64,000 bases of DNA, taken from Ardenticatenaceae bacterium. GTDB taxonomy: Bacteria > Chloroflexota > Anaerolineae > Promineifilales > Promineifilaceae. Positions 23,905 to 32,720 of the stretch are shown here, piece by piece. The notes beneath the pieces were generated by a model. It did no database searches and was not told where the DNA came from. It saw only the letters and a program-made list of their open reading frames with translations. Position 1 is the first letter of the stretch. The number at the start of each line of letters is the position of its first letter. The position numbers were made by a program, and so were the translations under genes. The stretch is taken from the NCBI GenBank assembly GCA_020634395.1, contig JACKBU010000003.1:248001-312000 (forward strand), read 5' to 3'.

Positions 23905-24780
23905 ATGCGATTAGGCGCGCAAATGAGCACAGCCGGCGGTACATATACCGCCTTCAAACGCGGCGAGGAAGCCGGCTGCGAAACCATGTTGATCTTCACC
24001 AAAAGTAACCGGCAGTGGCAGGCGAAACCGCTTACAGACAAGGACGTTTCTCAATTCAAAGAAGCAGCCGAGGAATATAGCCACATCCATCCTGTGGCCG
24101 TGCATGCCAGCTACTTAATCAATGTGGCCTCGCCGGACGAGGCCTTGTGGGAGAAGTCTTACGAAGCGTTAAAAATTGAAGTCGAACGCTGTGGCCAGTT
24201 AAGCATTCCGCTCATCACCTTCCACCCCGGTTCTTACGTGGACAGCAGCGAAGAAGCGGGATTGCACAACATCATGCGCGCACTGAAGCGCCTGCTGGAA
24301 GAAACAGAAGAGAGTGCCCCCGGCGTCACCATCTGCCTGGAAACCATGGCCGGACAGGGAACTAATTTAGGACGCACCTTCGAGCAGTTGGCGCAGGTGC
24401 TGGATGGCGCTGGCCCTGACGAACGGCTGGGGGTATGTTTTGATACGTGCCACGTCTTTTCGGCCGGCTACGACATTCGCACGCCGGAGGCGTATGCAGC
24501 CACCATGAAAGAGTTCGACAAGGTGATCGGCCTGGAGCGGGTCAAATTTTTCCACTTCAACGACAGCAAGTATGACCTGGGCGAAAATAAGGACCGCCAC
24601 GAGCATATCGGCCGTGGGTTTATTGGCGAAGAGGGGTTTGCCAACTTTGTCAACGATTCACGTTGGGCCGGCCATGCGGCGCACCTGGAAACGCCCAAGA
24701 CGGAAAAAGATGAAGACGGCAACGAAATTGACATGGACCAGGTGAACCTGGAAAAACTGCGCAGTTTGGTTAAAAAGTGA
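23905..24780 (+). CDS. nfo: Deoxyribonuclease IV (AP endonuclease)
   Basis: A 291-residue endonuclease IV that cuts 5' to abasic sites in base-excision repair. The tri-zinc ligands can be followed in order: His in VHASYLIN, His in TFHPGSYV, Glu in CLETMAGQG, Asp and His in CFDTCHVFSAG, His in FHFNDSK, Asp and His in KDRHEHIGRG, and Glu in HLETPK. AAAGGA lies seven bases before ATG 23905, which gives the conserved start MRLGAQMSTAGG. Its stop overlaps the alternative GTG start of the following dipeptidase gene. Confidence 0.95.
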   Translation: MRLGAQMSTAGGTYTAFKRGEEAGCETMLIFTKSNRQWQAKPLTDKDVSQFKEAAEEYSHIHPVAVHASYLINVASPDEALWEKSYEALKIEVERCGQLSIPLITFHPGSYVDSSEEAGLHNIMRALKRLLEETEESAPGVTICLETMAGQGTNLGRTFEQLAQVLDGAGPDERLGVCFDTCHVFSAGYDIRTPEAYAATMKEFDKVIGLERVKFFHFNDSKYDLGENKDRHEHIGRGFIGEEGFANFVNDSRWAGHAAHLETPKTEKDEDGNEIDMDQVNLEKLRSLVKK

Positions 24781-24785
24781 AAGAA

Positions 24786-25850
24786 ATGTTCATTATTGAT
24801 GCTCACCTGGATATTGCGTATAACGCACTGAATCACGGCCGTTCCCCTCTCCAGCCCGTCGCTGCCACCCGCCAGCAGGAAGCCGCCGACGGCGAACGCG
24901 GCCAGGCCACTGTTTCCTTTCCCGATATGCGCCAGGGCGGAGTCGGACTGATCTTCGGCACGCTGTTTGTAACCCCTGGCCATGCCAAAATTCCCACCCT
25001 GGCCGATAAGATGGTCTACCACAACGCCGACGAAGCCTTTGGGTATGGCATGAAACAGCTTGATTACTATCACCGGCTGGTAGACGAAAACCAATCCCTC
25101 CGCCTCGTAACCGATCAGGCCGCTTTGGATGAAGTGCTGGCCAGCCACAAGGACGACAATCCCGCTCCCTTGCTAGGCATTACGCCGCTGATGGAAGGTG
25201 CGGACCCCATCCGCGAGCCAGAAGAAGCGGAACTATGGTATGAACGCGGCCTGCGCCTCATCGGGTTAGCCTGGGACGATACACGCTACGCCACCGGCGG
25301 CTGGACGCGCACCGACGACGGCCTGACCCAGGAAGGCTACCACCTGCTGGAGGTAATGGCCGACCTGGGCTTCGTCCTGGACCTGACCCACATGAGCGAA
25401 AAATCGACCATCGAAGCCCTGGAACGGTACGAGGGCGTGGTGGTCGCCACGCACAGCAACTGCCGGGCGCTGGTTCCCGGCACGCGCCAGCTTAGCGACA
25501 CGCAGATCCGCCTGTTGGGCGAGCGCGAGGGGGTGATCGGCACGGTGCTGTACAACGCTTTTTTGCAGCCGGGGTGGCGTAAGGGGGATCGCAAAGAGGC
25601 GGTGACGCTGGACCACGTCGTGGCCAATATCGACCACGTATGCCAGGTGTTGGGCAGCGCCCGCTACGTGGGTATCGGCAGTGATCTGGATGGAGGGTTT
25701 GGCGCAGAGCACATTCCTGCCGGCCTGGACAGCATTGCCGACCTGGGCAAAATCGGGGATGCGCTGCTGGCCCGCGGCTATGATCCGGCTGACGTGGAAG
25801 GAATCATGGGCGGCAACTGGCTGCGAATCTTGCGCCGCGCCCTGCCGTAA
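24786..25850 (+). CDS. Membrane dipeptidase family (M19)
   Basis: A ~354-residue zinc dipeptidase of the renal dipeptidase family. It opens with the HxD metal motif (IIDAHLDIAYN). Other ligands are in TPLMEGADP, DLTHMSEKS, ATHSNCRAL and GIGSDLDGGFG, and it ends with the typical GIMGGNWLRILR. ATG 24786 is chosen; a GTG at 24777 overlapping the nfo stop is an alternative and would suggest translational coupling. Its substrates are small dipeptides, possibly D-configured. Confidence 0.9.
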   Translation: MFIIDAHLDIAYNALNHGRSPLQPVAATRQQEAADGERGQATVSFPDMRQGGVGLIFGTLFVTPGHAKIPTLADKMVYHNADEAFGYGMKQLDYYHRLVDENQSLRLVTDQAALDEVLASHKDDNPAPLLGITPLMEGADPIREPEEAELWYERGLRLIGLAWDDTRYATGGWTRTDDGLTQEGYHLLEVMADLGFVLDLTHMSEKSTIEALERYEGVVVATHSNCRALVPGTRQLSDTQIRLLGEREGVIGTVLYNAFLQPGWRKGDRKEAVTLDHVVANIDHVCQVLGSARYVGIGSDLDGGFGAEHIPAGLDSIADLGKIGDALLARGYDPADVEGIMGGNWLRILRRALP

Positions 25851-25871
25851 CGGCCGTTTCCCTTCCCTGCC

Positions 25872-28800
25872 CTATCGCGCCCGAACATTGGCCACACCCG
25901 GCAGCCGGCGCAGTTCGCCGATCAGATCGTGGCAGATTTTGGTGCGCTGGTTGGGGAAGTCGATCGCCCAGCCATGCCCTGTCAGCTCTAAAGAAAGCGC
26001 ATCGTCGCCTTCGTAACGGGCGGCTTTTTCCACGGCGCTGCGGCAAACTTCTTTCCAGTTGCCCACCGGCTTGATCTCCACCACCACGGTTTTGATATTG
26101 TTGGCCACCCGGATGGCTTTTTTATCCCCGAAGACGATGGGGGGTGAAGGTTGGTTGGTTAGTTTGTTTGTTGGTTGGTTGGTTACGGGCAAGGTGGGAA
26201 CGGCCGTAGCCGCGGCCGACGTTGTTTGCTCCCCGTTCACTGTTAACTGGTCTTTGTTGACTGCTTCCCTAACTGCGGGTGCGGCCACCGGCGCAGCGAC
26301 CACCGGGCGGGCCAGAGTGTCTTCATCGAAGTTGGGCGGCGGCGGCGGACCGGCAAAGTCGCCGTCATCGTCCGGTTCAGGATCAGCGGGGTAATCGGGT
26401 TCGGGCGGTGGTGTATAGGCGTGGAGCGGTTCGTGGAGACGGCCGTGGCCGTTGCCATTCACCGTCCGCCGCGGGAAGCTTTGGCCCAACAACTGGCCTT
26501 CATCATCCGCCGGGACGCCATTCTCCACAGTTGTTTGCACTTTGTCCACAATGACGTTGACGTCGTCGCCCTTCGTTTGCACCTTGCCCGTCACCAGCAT
26601 CACCTGGTCCACGGCCACCAGATCACGAAATTCCTTCCAGGTGCGCGGGAAAAAGACCACGTCGATTTTGTGATCGAGATCTTCGAGCGTGCCAAAGGCC
26701 ATCGGGTCGCCCTTCTTCGTGGTCAGCGTGCGCAGCGTGCTGATCATGCCGGCGATGCGGACCTGCTTACCGTTGTCGGTGGCCTGGATTTCGCTGATAG
26801 TGATGTTGGTGTGCGGCTGGAGTTGGGCCAACGGCCGTTCCAGTGGATGCTCCGAGACATGCACGCCCAGCGCTTCCTTTTCCCACTCCAGCAGCACCTT
26901 GTGGTCTACCTTTTCCACGCTGTCCGGCGGATGCAGCAGGTCGACGGCCAGCTGCAGCGCCGGTGTGCCGGATAGGCCGCCGAACAGGCTCATCTGCCCC
27001 TGGGCCGCCGCGGCGTGTGTGCTGCCGCTGTAACCGACGATCCGATCTAGCGCGTCCATGAACTGCGCCGGCGTGCCCCACTCGTCGAAGGCGCGGCCTT
27101 TGATCATAAATTCTAACGGCCGTTTGCCCACCCGGCGCAGATCCACCCGGTCGCACAAATCTTGCAGGCTGGCAAAACGGCCGTTGGCCTCCCGCTCCTC
27201 CAGGATCACGGTCAGGGCGGCCGCCCCGGCATTTTTGATGGCGCCCAGGCCAAAGCGGATTAACGGCCGTTCCCCGCCATCCTCAATCGTAAAGTCCAGC
27301 CCGGACTTATTCACGTCCGGCGGGGCCACGTCAATGCCCAGATTCTTGGCCTCGGCAAAATAGCGCCGCACCTTGTCCGTGTTGTCCCGCTCCACGGAGA
27401 GCATGGCCGTCAGGTATTCCACCGGGTAGTGGGCTTTCAGGAAAGCCGTCTGGCAGGTCACCTTGGCGTAGTCGGCGGCGTGGGCCTTGTTAAAACCGTA
27501 GCGGGCAAAGAACTCAATGTCGCTCCAGATGGCGTCGCACACTTCTTTGCTAAAGCCACGGGCCATCGCCCCCTCGGTAAACTTAATCTGGTGCTCCTCC
27601 ATCAACTTCTTTTTCTTCTTAGCCACCGCCTTACGGATCATATCCGCCTCGCCCGGCTCGTAACCGGCCAGGTCAGAGGCAATGCGGATGATCTGCTCCT
27701 GGTAAACCAGAATGCCGTAGGTGTCTTTGAGGATCGGCTCCAGCGCCGGGGTGTGGTACTCGACGATGTCTTTGTGCTCGTAAATCTCAGCGTGCATACG
27801 CCGGATGTACTCGGGAATGTTTTCCATCGGCCCCGGTCGGTAAAGGGAGATGGCGGCGATGATGTGGTCGAAGCGGCGCGGCTTCATTTCCATCATCAGG
27901 CGGCGCATGCCCGCGCCTTCCACCTGGAATACCCCGGCCACTTCGCCGCGCCCCAACATGTCGAACAGCGCGTCCGGTTTTTTGGTCGGGTCCGGCCCCA
28001 CCTGCCCCTGGTCGTAGGGGATGTTGTCCATGGTGTAGACGGTGCCGTAGCGCTCCTCGATGAGCCGCGCCGCCAGGCGCATCACGGTGAGGGTGCTCAG
28101 GCCCAAAAAGTCTACTTTTAGCAGGCCGATGGATTCGACAATTTCCATGGGCCATTGGGTCACGCGGTCCACGCCTCCCAGCCCTTCGTCGCCGCTGGTG
28201 GGCTTGTTCAGGGGCACGTATTCGTGCAGCGGCCGGTCGGAGACGATGACGCCGGCGGCATGGCTGGAGGCGTGGCGGGCCACCCCTTCCAGGTTGCGGG
28301 CGGTGTCCAGGAGGGTTTTAACGGCCGTTTCCCGTTTATACCGCTCCTCCAACTCTGCCGCATAAAACTCGTGGTCTTTGTCCAGCACGTTTTCGATCTT
28401 CACCGGCTTGCCGGGGATGGCCGGCACCAGCCGGGCAATCGAATCGACTTCCGGCAGCGGCATATCCATTGCCCGCCCCACGTCGCGGATAGCCGCCCGC
28501 GCCCCCAGCGTCCCAAAGGTGATGATTTGCGCCACCTTTTCCGCGCCATAGCGCCTTTTGGTATAGGCCACCATCAGCCCGCGCACGTCATCGGGATAAT
28601 CCAGGTCAATATCGGGCATCGACACGCGTCCCGGGTTCAAAAAGCGCTCAAAAATCAGGCTGTTCACCAGTGGGTCGATGCTGGTGATGCCCAGCGTATA
28701 AGCCACCACCGAGCCCGCACCCGAACCGCGCACGTTCCACCAGATGTCGTTGTCCTTCCAATCCTGATAGTTGTCATAGGGGAAGGGATCCTGGTGGATT

Positions 28801-29888
28801 TCCCACCAGGCGTCGCTGCGCACCGCCCACTCGCACAAATCCCATACAATCAGAAAGTACGTCGCAAAACCCATGCGGCTAATGATGTTTAACTCATGGT
28901 CCAGCCGGGCGCGCAGCCCCTGGTCGCTGGCGGCGCGCTCTGCGCCGTAGCGCCAGGCCAGCCCCTTTTCGCACAAATGGCGCAGGTAGCTGTCGGCCGT
29001 GTACCCCTCTGGCACCTCGAACTGCGGCAAATGGTAGCCTTCGTGGTCCAGGTTGACGTCGCATATTTCGGCGATGAGCAGGCTGTTGTTCAGCGCACCG
29101 GGAATCTCGCTAAAAAGCGCCGCCATCTCGCTGTGGGCCTTCAGATAATACTCTTTGTCCGAAAAGGTGAGCTTGGGTGCGGCGACGGTTGAGCCGGTCT
29201 GGATGCACAGCAGCACTTCGTGCGGATTGGCATCCTCGGCGCGGGTGTAGTGGACGTCGTTGGTGGCCAGGAAGTTCTTTTCCAGGCCATAACGGGCAGC
29301 CATCTCCACCAGCTTTTTGTTGATGTCGGTCAACTCCGGGATGTGGTGCTCTTGCAGCTCAATAAACAGCCGGTCTTTGCCGAAAATGTCCAGGTATTCG
29401 CCTAGCAACTCGTGGGCCAGGTTCATTTTGCCGGCGCCAATAGCCCGCGGAATTTCGGCCGCCATGCAGCCGGTGGTCGCAATTAGGCCTTCGCTGTGGC
29501 GGGCCATAAACTCACGGTCGATACGCGGTTTGTAGTAGTAGCCATCTAGCTGGGCGGCGCTGGCTAGTTGCAGCAAGTTCAGGTAGCCGGTCTGGTTTTG
29601 CGCCAGCAGCAGCATGTGGTAGCGCTCTTTGTCCAACTGCGGATCTTTGTCCTGCATTTTGCGCATCGAGAGGTACGTTTCGATGCCAATGATGGGTTTA
29701 ACGCCCGCGCTTTTGGCTGCCCGGTAGAATGGCATGGTGCCGTACATGGCTCCGTGGTCGGTGAGGGCAATGGCCGGCTGGTTGAGTTCCACGGCCCGCT
29801 GCACCAGTTCGTTGATGCGGCTCAAGCCATCGAGCAGGGAATATTCACTGTGGACGTGCAAATGGACAAATGGCTGTTGATCGGTCAT
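25872..29888 (-). CDS. dnaE: DNA polymerase III alpha subunit
   Basis: Replicative C-family polymerase of 1338 residues. The PHP domain begins FVHLHVHSEYSLLDGLSRIN. The palm aspartates are in MPDIDLDYPDDVRG and the third in the FLGLSTL-region strand (KVDFLGLS). Helix-hairpin-helix and OB (VRIAGMISTLRTLTTKKGDP) domains follow. The last ~190 residues are a Pro-rich linker and a small alpha/beta tail (AIRVANNIKTVVVEI to the end). The start at 29888 (MTDQQPFVHLHVHSEYS) fits the family. The linker contains a word-repeat insertion. Confidence 0.96.
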   Translation of the reverse strand: MTDQQPFVHLHVHSEYSLLDGLSRINELVQRAVELNQPAIALTDHGAMYGTMPFYRAAKSAGVKPIIGIETYLSMRKMQDKDPQLDKERYHMLLLAQNQTGYLNLLQLASAAQLDGYYYKPRIDREFMARHSEGLIATTGCMAAEIPRAIGAGKMNLAHELLGEYLDIFGKDRLFIELQEHHIPELTDINKKLVEMAARYGLEKNFLATNDVHYTRAEDANPHEVLLCIQTGSTVAAPKLTFSDKEYYLKAHSEMAALFSEIPGALNNSLLIAEICDVNLDHEGYHLPQFEVPEGYTADSYLRHLCEKGLAWRYGAERAASDQGLRARLDHELNIISRMGFATYFLIVWDLCEWAVRSDAWWEIHQDPFPYDNYQDWKDNDIWWNVRGSGAGSVVAYTLGITSIDPLVNSLIFERFLNPGRVSMPDIDLDYPDDVRGLMVAYTKRRYGAEKVAQIITFGTLGARAAIRDVGRAMDMPLPEVDSIARLVPAIPGKPVKIENVLDKDHEFYAAELEERYKRETAVKTLLDTARNLEGVARHASSHAAGVIVSDRPLHEYVPLNKPTSGDEGLGGVDRVTQWPMEIVESIGLLKVDFLGLSTLTVMRLAARLIEERYGTVYTMDNIPYDQGQVGPDPTKKPDALFDMLGRGEVAGVFQVEGAGMRRLMMEMKPRRFDHIIAAISLYRPGPMENIPEYIRRMHAEIYEHKDIVEYHTPALEPILKDTYGILVYQEQIIRIASDLAGYEPGEADMIRKAVAKKKKKLMEEHQIKFTEGAMARGFSKEVCDAIWSDIEFFARYGFNKAHAADYAKVTCQTAFLKAHYPVEYLTAMLSVERDNTDKVRRYFAEAKNLGIDVAPPDVNKSGLDFTIEDGGERPLIRFGLGAIKNAGAAALTVILEEREANGRFASLQDLCDRVDLRRVGKRPLEFMIKGRAFDEWGTPAQFMDALDRIVGYSGSTHAAAAQGQMSLFGGLSGTPALQLAVDLLHPPDSVEKVDHKVLLEWEKEALGVHVSEHPLERPLAQLQPHTNITISEIQATDNGKQVRIAGMISTLRTLTTKKGDPMAFGTLEDLDHKIDVVFFPRTWKEFRDLVAVDQVMLVTGKVQTKGDDVNVIVDKVQTTVENGVPADDEGQLLGQSFPRRTVNGNGHGRLHEPLHAYTPPPEPDYPADPEPDDDGDFAGPPPPPNFDEDTLARPVVAAPVAAPAVREAVNKDQLTVNGEQTTSAAATAVPTLPVTNQPTNKLTNQPSPPIVFGDKKAIRVANNIKTVVVEIKPVGNWKEVCRSAVEKAARYEGDDALSLELTGHGWAIDFPNQRTKICHDLIGELRRLPGVANVRAR
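26151..26184. repeat. Word repeat inside the dnaE linker
   Basis: Reiterated TTGG/TTTG words on the + strand, encoding the Asn/Gln/Thr/Pro-rich string VTNQPTNKLTNQP in DnaE. It falls between the OB domain and the C-terminal tail. Its composition is unlike the rest of the gene and like the intergenic word repeats. Confidence 0.6.
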
Positions 29889-30067
29889 AGTTTGTCTGTA
29901 GCTGAACGTGTGTAGCTGCCGGTGACAGGAGACGGAGCGCCGGTGAAATGTGGCTGCTGCCCGGTTATTTGTTGTGTTATCCCGCACCCCGAGTATAGCA
30001 CATTGTGGTACCCGTGATTTAAATTTTAAGGATGAATTTGGCCCGCTGTCTGCCCGGTAAAACCCGC

Positions 30068-30073
30068 TATAAT
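30068..30073 (+). promoter_or_regulatory. -10 box of a probable leaderless promoter
   Basis: A perfect TATAAT ends six bases before ATG 30080, so transcription should begin at the start codon. There is no ribosome-binding site. The -35 region is weak. It has the same geometry as the site at 8219-8224. Confidence 0.55.
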
Positions 30074-30079
30074 CCCCCT

Positions 30080-32695
30080 ATGAATTTGCCAGAACTCCTG
30101 AACCAACTGCGCCTGAACCGCGACTTTATGTCCCAGGTGGTGGCCTGGGAACGCTTCCCCGCCCGCCCGGCCCAATTCCAGGCGGTGAACACGCTGGTAG
30201 ACGGCCGTATCCTCGCCGCCCTCCAATCGCGCCACATCCACCAGTTCTTCACCCATCAGGCCGCGGCCATCGACGCGGTGCTGGCCGGCGACAACACCAT
30301 CATCACCACCACCACCGCCTCCGGTAAATCGTTGTGCTACACTGTGCCCGTGCTGCAACGGCTGTTGGAACGGCCGTCCGCCCGCGCCCTCTACCTCTTC
30401 CCCACCAAAGCCCTGGCCCACGACCAGCTCGCCGAAACGGCCGCCATCGTCAGCGCCGGGCGGCTGCCCATCGAAGTAAACACCTACGACGGCGACACGC
30501 CGCAAAGCCGCCGGGCGCAGGTGCGCCGCGCCAGCGGCATCCTCATCAGCAACCCCGACATGCTGCACGCGGGCATCCTGCCCTATCACCCCACCTGGCG
30601 CGACCTGTTCGCCAATTTGCAGTTCATCGTGCTGGACGAAATCCATACCTATCGCGGCGTGTTTGGCAGCCACGTGGCCAACGTGCTGCGCCGCGTGCTG
30701 CGCATTTGCGATTTTTATGGCAGCCATCCCCAGGTGATTTGCTGCTCGGCGACCATCGCCAATCCGCAGGAGCACGCGGAACGATTGGTGGGACGGCCGT
30801 TCACCCTCATCGACGAGCGGCAAAACGGCGCGCCGACCGGCGAGAAGCACGTCATCCTCTACAACCCGCCGATCATCGACGCCGAATTGGGGCTGCGCGG
30901 CAGCGCGGTGATGGCCGCCCGCGACGCGGCCGTCACCTTTCTGGCGCAGGACGTGCAGACCATCGCCTTTGCCCGCACACGGCAGACGGTGGAACTGCTG
31001 CTGACCTATTTGCAGGATGAGATGAAGATGCTGGGGCGGGAGGCCACGGCCGTTTCCGGCTATCGCGGCGGCTACTTGCCGTTGGAGCGGCGCGAGATTG
31101 AGCAGGGACTGCGCACCGGCGCGCTGCGCGGCGTGGTGGCCACCAACGCCCTGGAACTGGGCATCGACATCGGCGAACTGGATGCGGCCGTGCTGACGGG
31201 CTATCCCGGCTCCATCGCCTCGACGTGGCAGCAAATTGGCCGCGCCGGGCGGCGGGCGGCGCAGTCGGCGGCCATTATGATCGCCAGCAACAATCCGCTC
31301 GACCAGTACATCTGCACCCATCCGCGCTATCTCTTCGGCCAGACGCCGGAGCACGCGCTGACCAATCCCGACAACCTGCGCATCATGGTGCGCCACCTGC
31401 TCTGCGCCGCCTACGAACTGCCCTTCCGTGCCGACGAGCAGTTTGGCGGCCAGCCGGCGGAGATTTTGCTGCACGCGCTGGAAGCGGAGGGCATGCTGCA
31501 CCAGACGCGGCAGCAGTATCACTATGTGGGCGAGGGCGCGCCAGCCACGGCCGTTTCCCTGCGTACCAGCGGCGACGACAATATCATCGTCCACGACCTG
31601 GGCGACGAGCTGGATGAGACGAAGACGCGGGCCATCGGCGAGGTGGATTTGGAGCGTGCCCCGACGGTGGTGTTTGAGGGGGCCATCTACCTGCACCTGG
31701 CGCGCAGTTATCTGGTCGAGCATCTGGATTGGGACGGCCGTATCGCCTATGTGCGCCCGGTGGATGTGGATTATTACACGCGGGCCAGCGTGGGCAGCAC
31801 CATCCGGGAACTGCGGGCAGCGGAAGAATCTTTAACGCAGAGGCGCGGAGGCGCAGAGGAGCAAGAATCTGTGCAATCTGTGGACTTGCTCCGTGCGTGG
31901 GGCGAGGTGACGGTGGTGACGCAGGCGACGGGCTACCGGCGCGTCAAGCGTTACACGCATGAGACGCTGGGCTTTGGCGAGATTGATTTGCCGGAGATGA
32001 CGCTGGAAACGGACGGCTACTGGCTGATCTTTGGCGAGGCGCTGACGGAGAAGCTGTACGACGCGGGCATTTTGCTGCGGCCGAATGATTATGGCCCGAA
32101 CTGGCAGGCGCAGCGCAAAAAGGCGTTGGAGCGCGACGGCTACCGCTGCCGGATGTGCGGCGCGGCGGGCAAAGACCCTTCGGGTTTTCCCAAACCCGAA
32201 GGGTCTACGATGCTGCACGTACATCATATACGGCCGTTCCGCGAATTCAGCTATGTGCGCGGCGTGAACGAAAACTACCTGGACGCTAACAAACTGGAAA
32301 ACCTGACCACCCTTTGCCCCTCCTGCCACCGCCAGGCCGAAGAGGGCCAGCAAACGCGCTCCGCGCTGGGCGGGCTGGCCTACGTGCTGCGCAACCTGGC
32401 CCCGCTCTACCTGATGTGCGACCCCAACGACATCCAGGTGACGGCCGAAAGCCGCAGCCCGCTCACCCAAGCGCCGACGGTGGTGGTGTATGAACGGGTG
32501 GCGGCGGGCGTGGGCTTTAGCCAGCGCCTGTTTGAACTGCACGACACGCTGCTGGAAGCCGCGCTGGAACTGGTGACCGACTGCCGCTGCCGCGATGGCT
32601 GCCCGGCCTGCGTCGGCCCGCCGGGAGAAATCGGCCCGGAGACGAAGGCGGTGACGCGGCGGCTGCTGAAACTGCTGACTGGAAGCAGCCGGTAG
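30080..32695 (+). CDS. DEAD/DEAH helicase (MrfA/Hrq1-like) with inserted HNH nuclease
   Basis: An 871-residue superfamily 2 helicase. It has Walker A TTTTASGKSLC, DEIH box VLDEIHTYRG, motif III CCSATIANP, and motif VI QQIGRAGRRAAQ. The C-terminal DUF1998/MZB zinc site is CRCRDGCPACVG. This layout is that of YprA/MrfA and Hrq1, linked to DNA crosslink repair. Between the two (~residues 677-757) sits an HNH nuclease module: CRMCG, LHVHHIRPF, and LTTLCPSCHRQ. Two low-complexity or palindromic DNA inserts lie in frame. ATG 30080 is chosen because TATAAT sits six bases upstream. Confidence 0.9.
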   Translation: MNLPELLNQLRLNRDFMSQVVAWERFPARPAQFQAVNTLVDGRILAALQSRHIHQFFTHQAAAIDAVLAGDNTIITTTTASGKSLCYTVPVLQRLLERPSARALYLFPTKALAHDQLAETAAIVSAGRLPIEVNTYDGDTPQSRRAQVRRASGILISNPDMLHAGILPYHPTWRDLFANLQFIVLDEIHTYRGVFGSHVANVLRRVLRICDFYGSHPQVICCSATIANPQEHAERLVGRPFTLIDERQNGAPTGEKHVILYNPPIIDAELGLRGSAVMAARDAAVTFLAQDVQTIAFARTRQTVELLLTYLQDEMKMLGREATAVSGYRGGYLPLERREIEQGLRTGALRGVVATNALELGIDIGELDAAVLTGYPGSIASTWQQIGRAGRRAAQSAAIMIASNNPLDQYICTHPRYLFGQTPEHALTNPDNLRIMVRHLLCAAYELPFRADEQFGGQPAEILLHALEAEGMLHQTRQQYHYVGEGAPATAVSLRTSGDDNIIVHDLGDELDETKTRAIGEVDLERAPTVVFEGAIYLHLARSYLVEHLDWDGRIAYVRPVDVDYYTRASVGSTIRELRAAEESLTQRRGGAEEQESVQSVDLLRAWGEVTVVTQATGYRRVKRYTHETLGFGEIDLPEMTLETDGYWLIFGEALTEKLYDAGILLRPNDYGPNWQAQRKKALERDGYRCRMCGAAGKDPSGFPKPEGSTMLHVHHIRPFREFSYVRGVNENYLDANKLENLTTLCPSCHRQAEEGQQTRSALGGLAYVLRNLAPLYLMCDPNDIQVTAESRSPLTQAPTVVVYERVAAGVGFSQRLFELHDTLLEAALELVTDCRCRDGCPACVGPPGEIGPETKAVTRRLLKLLTGSSR
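31830..31862. repeat. GCAGAGGCGC word repeat inside the helicase gene
   Basis: Reiterated CGCAGAGGCGCGGAGGCGCA encodes the odd, charged string SLTQRRGGAEEQES in the helicase. It keeps the frame open and lies in a surface-type linker before the HNH module. It is composed like the intergenic word repeats. Confidence 0.65.
32173..32206. repeat. Perfect palindromic element inside the HNH module
   Basis: Perfect 15-base arms (32173-32187, AGACCCTTCGGGTTT; 32192-32206, its exact complement) around the loop TCCC. It is in frame and encodes KDPSGFPKPEGST between the first CxxC and the HVHH motif of the HNH domain. It resembles, in principle, the in-frame palindromic elements of Rickettsia. Confidence 0.85.
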
Positions 32696-32720
32696 CCGCC
32701 CCTTTCTCGCCCCATACCCG

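Noticed and set aside
30026..31723. A 565-codon minus-strand frame opposite the helicase gene
   Set aside because: It has a His/Gln/Gly/Arg-rich composition typical of antisense translation, no recognisable domain, and lies opposite a gene with full helicase motifs.
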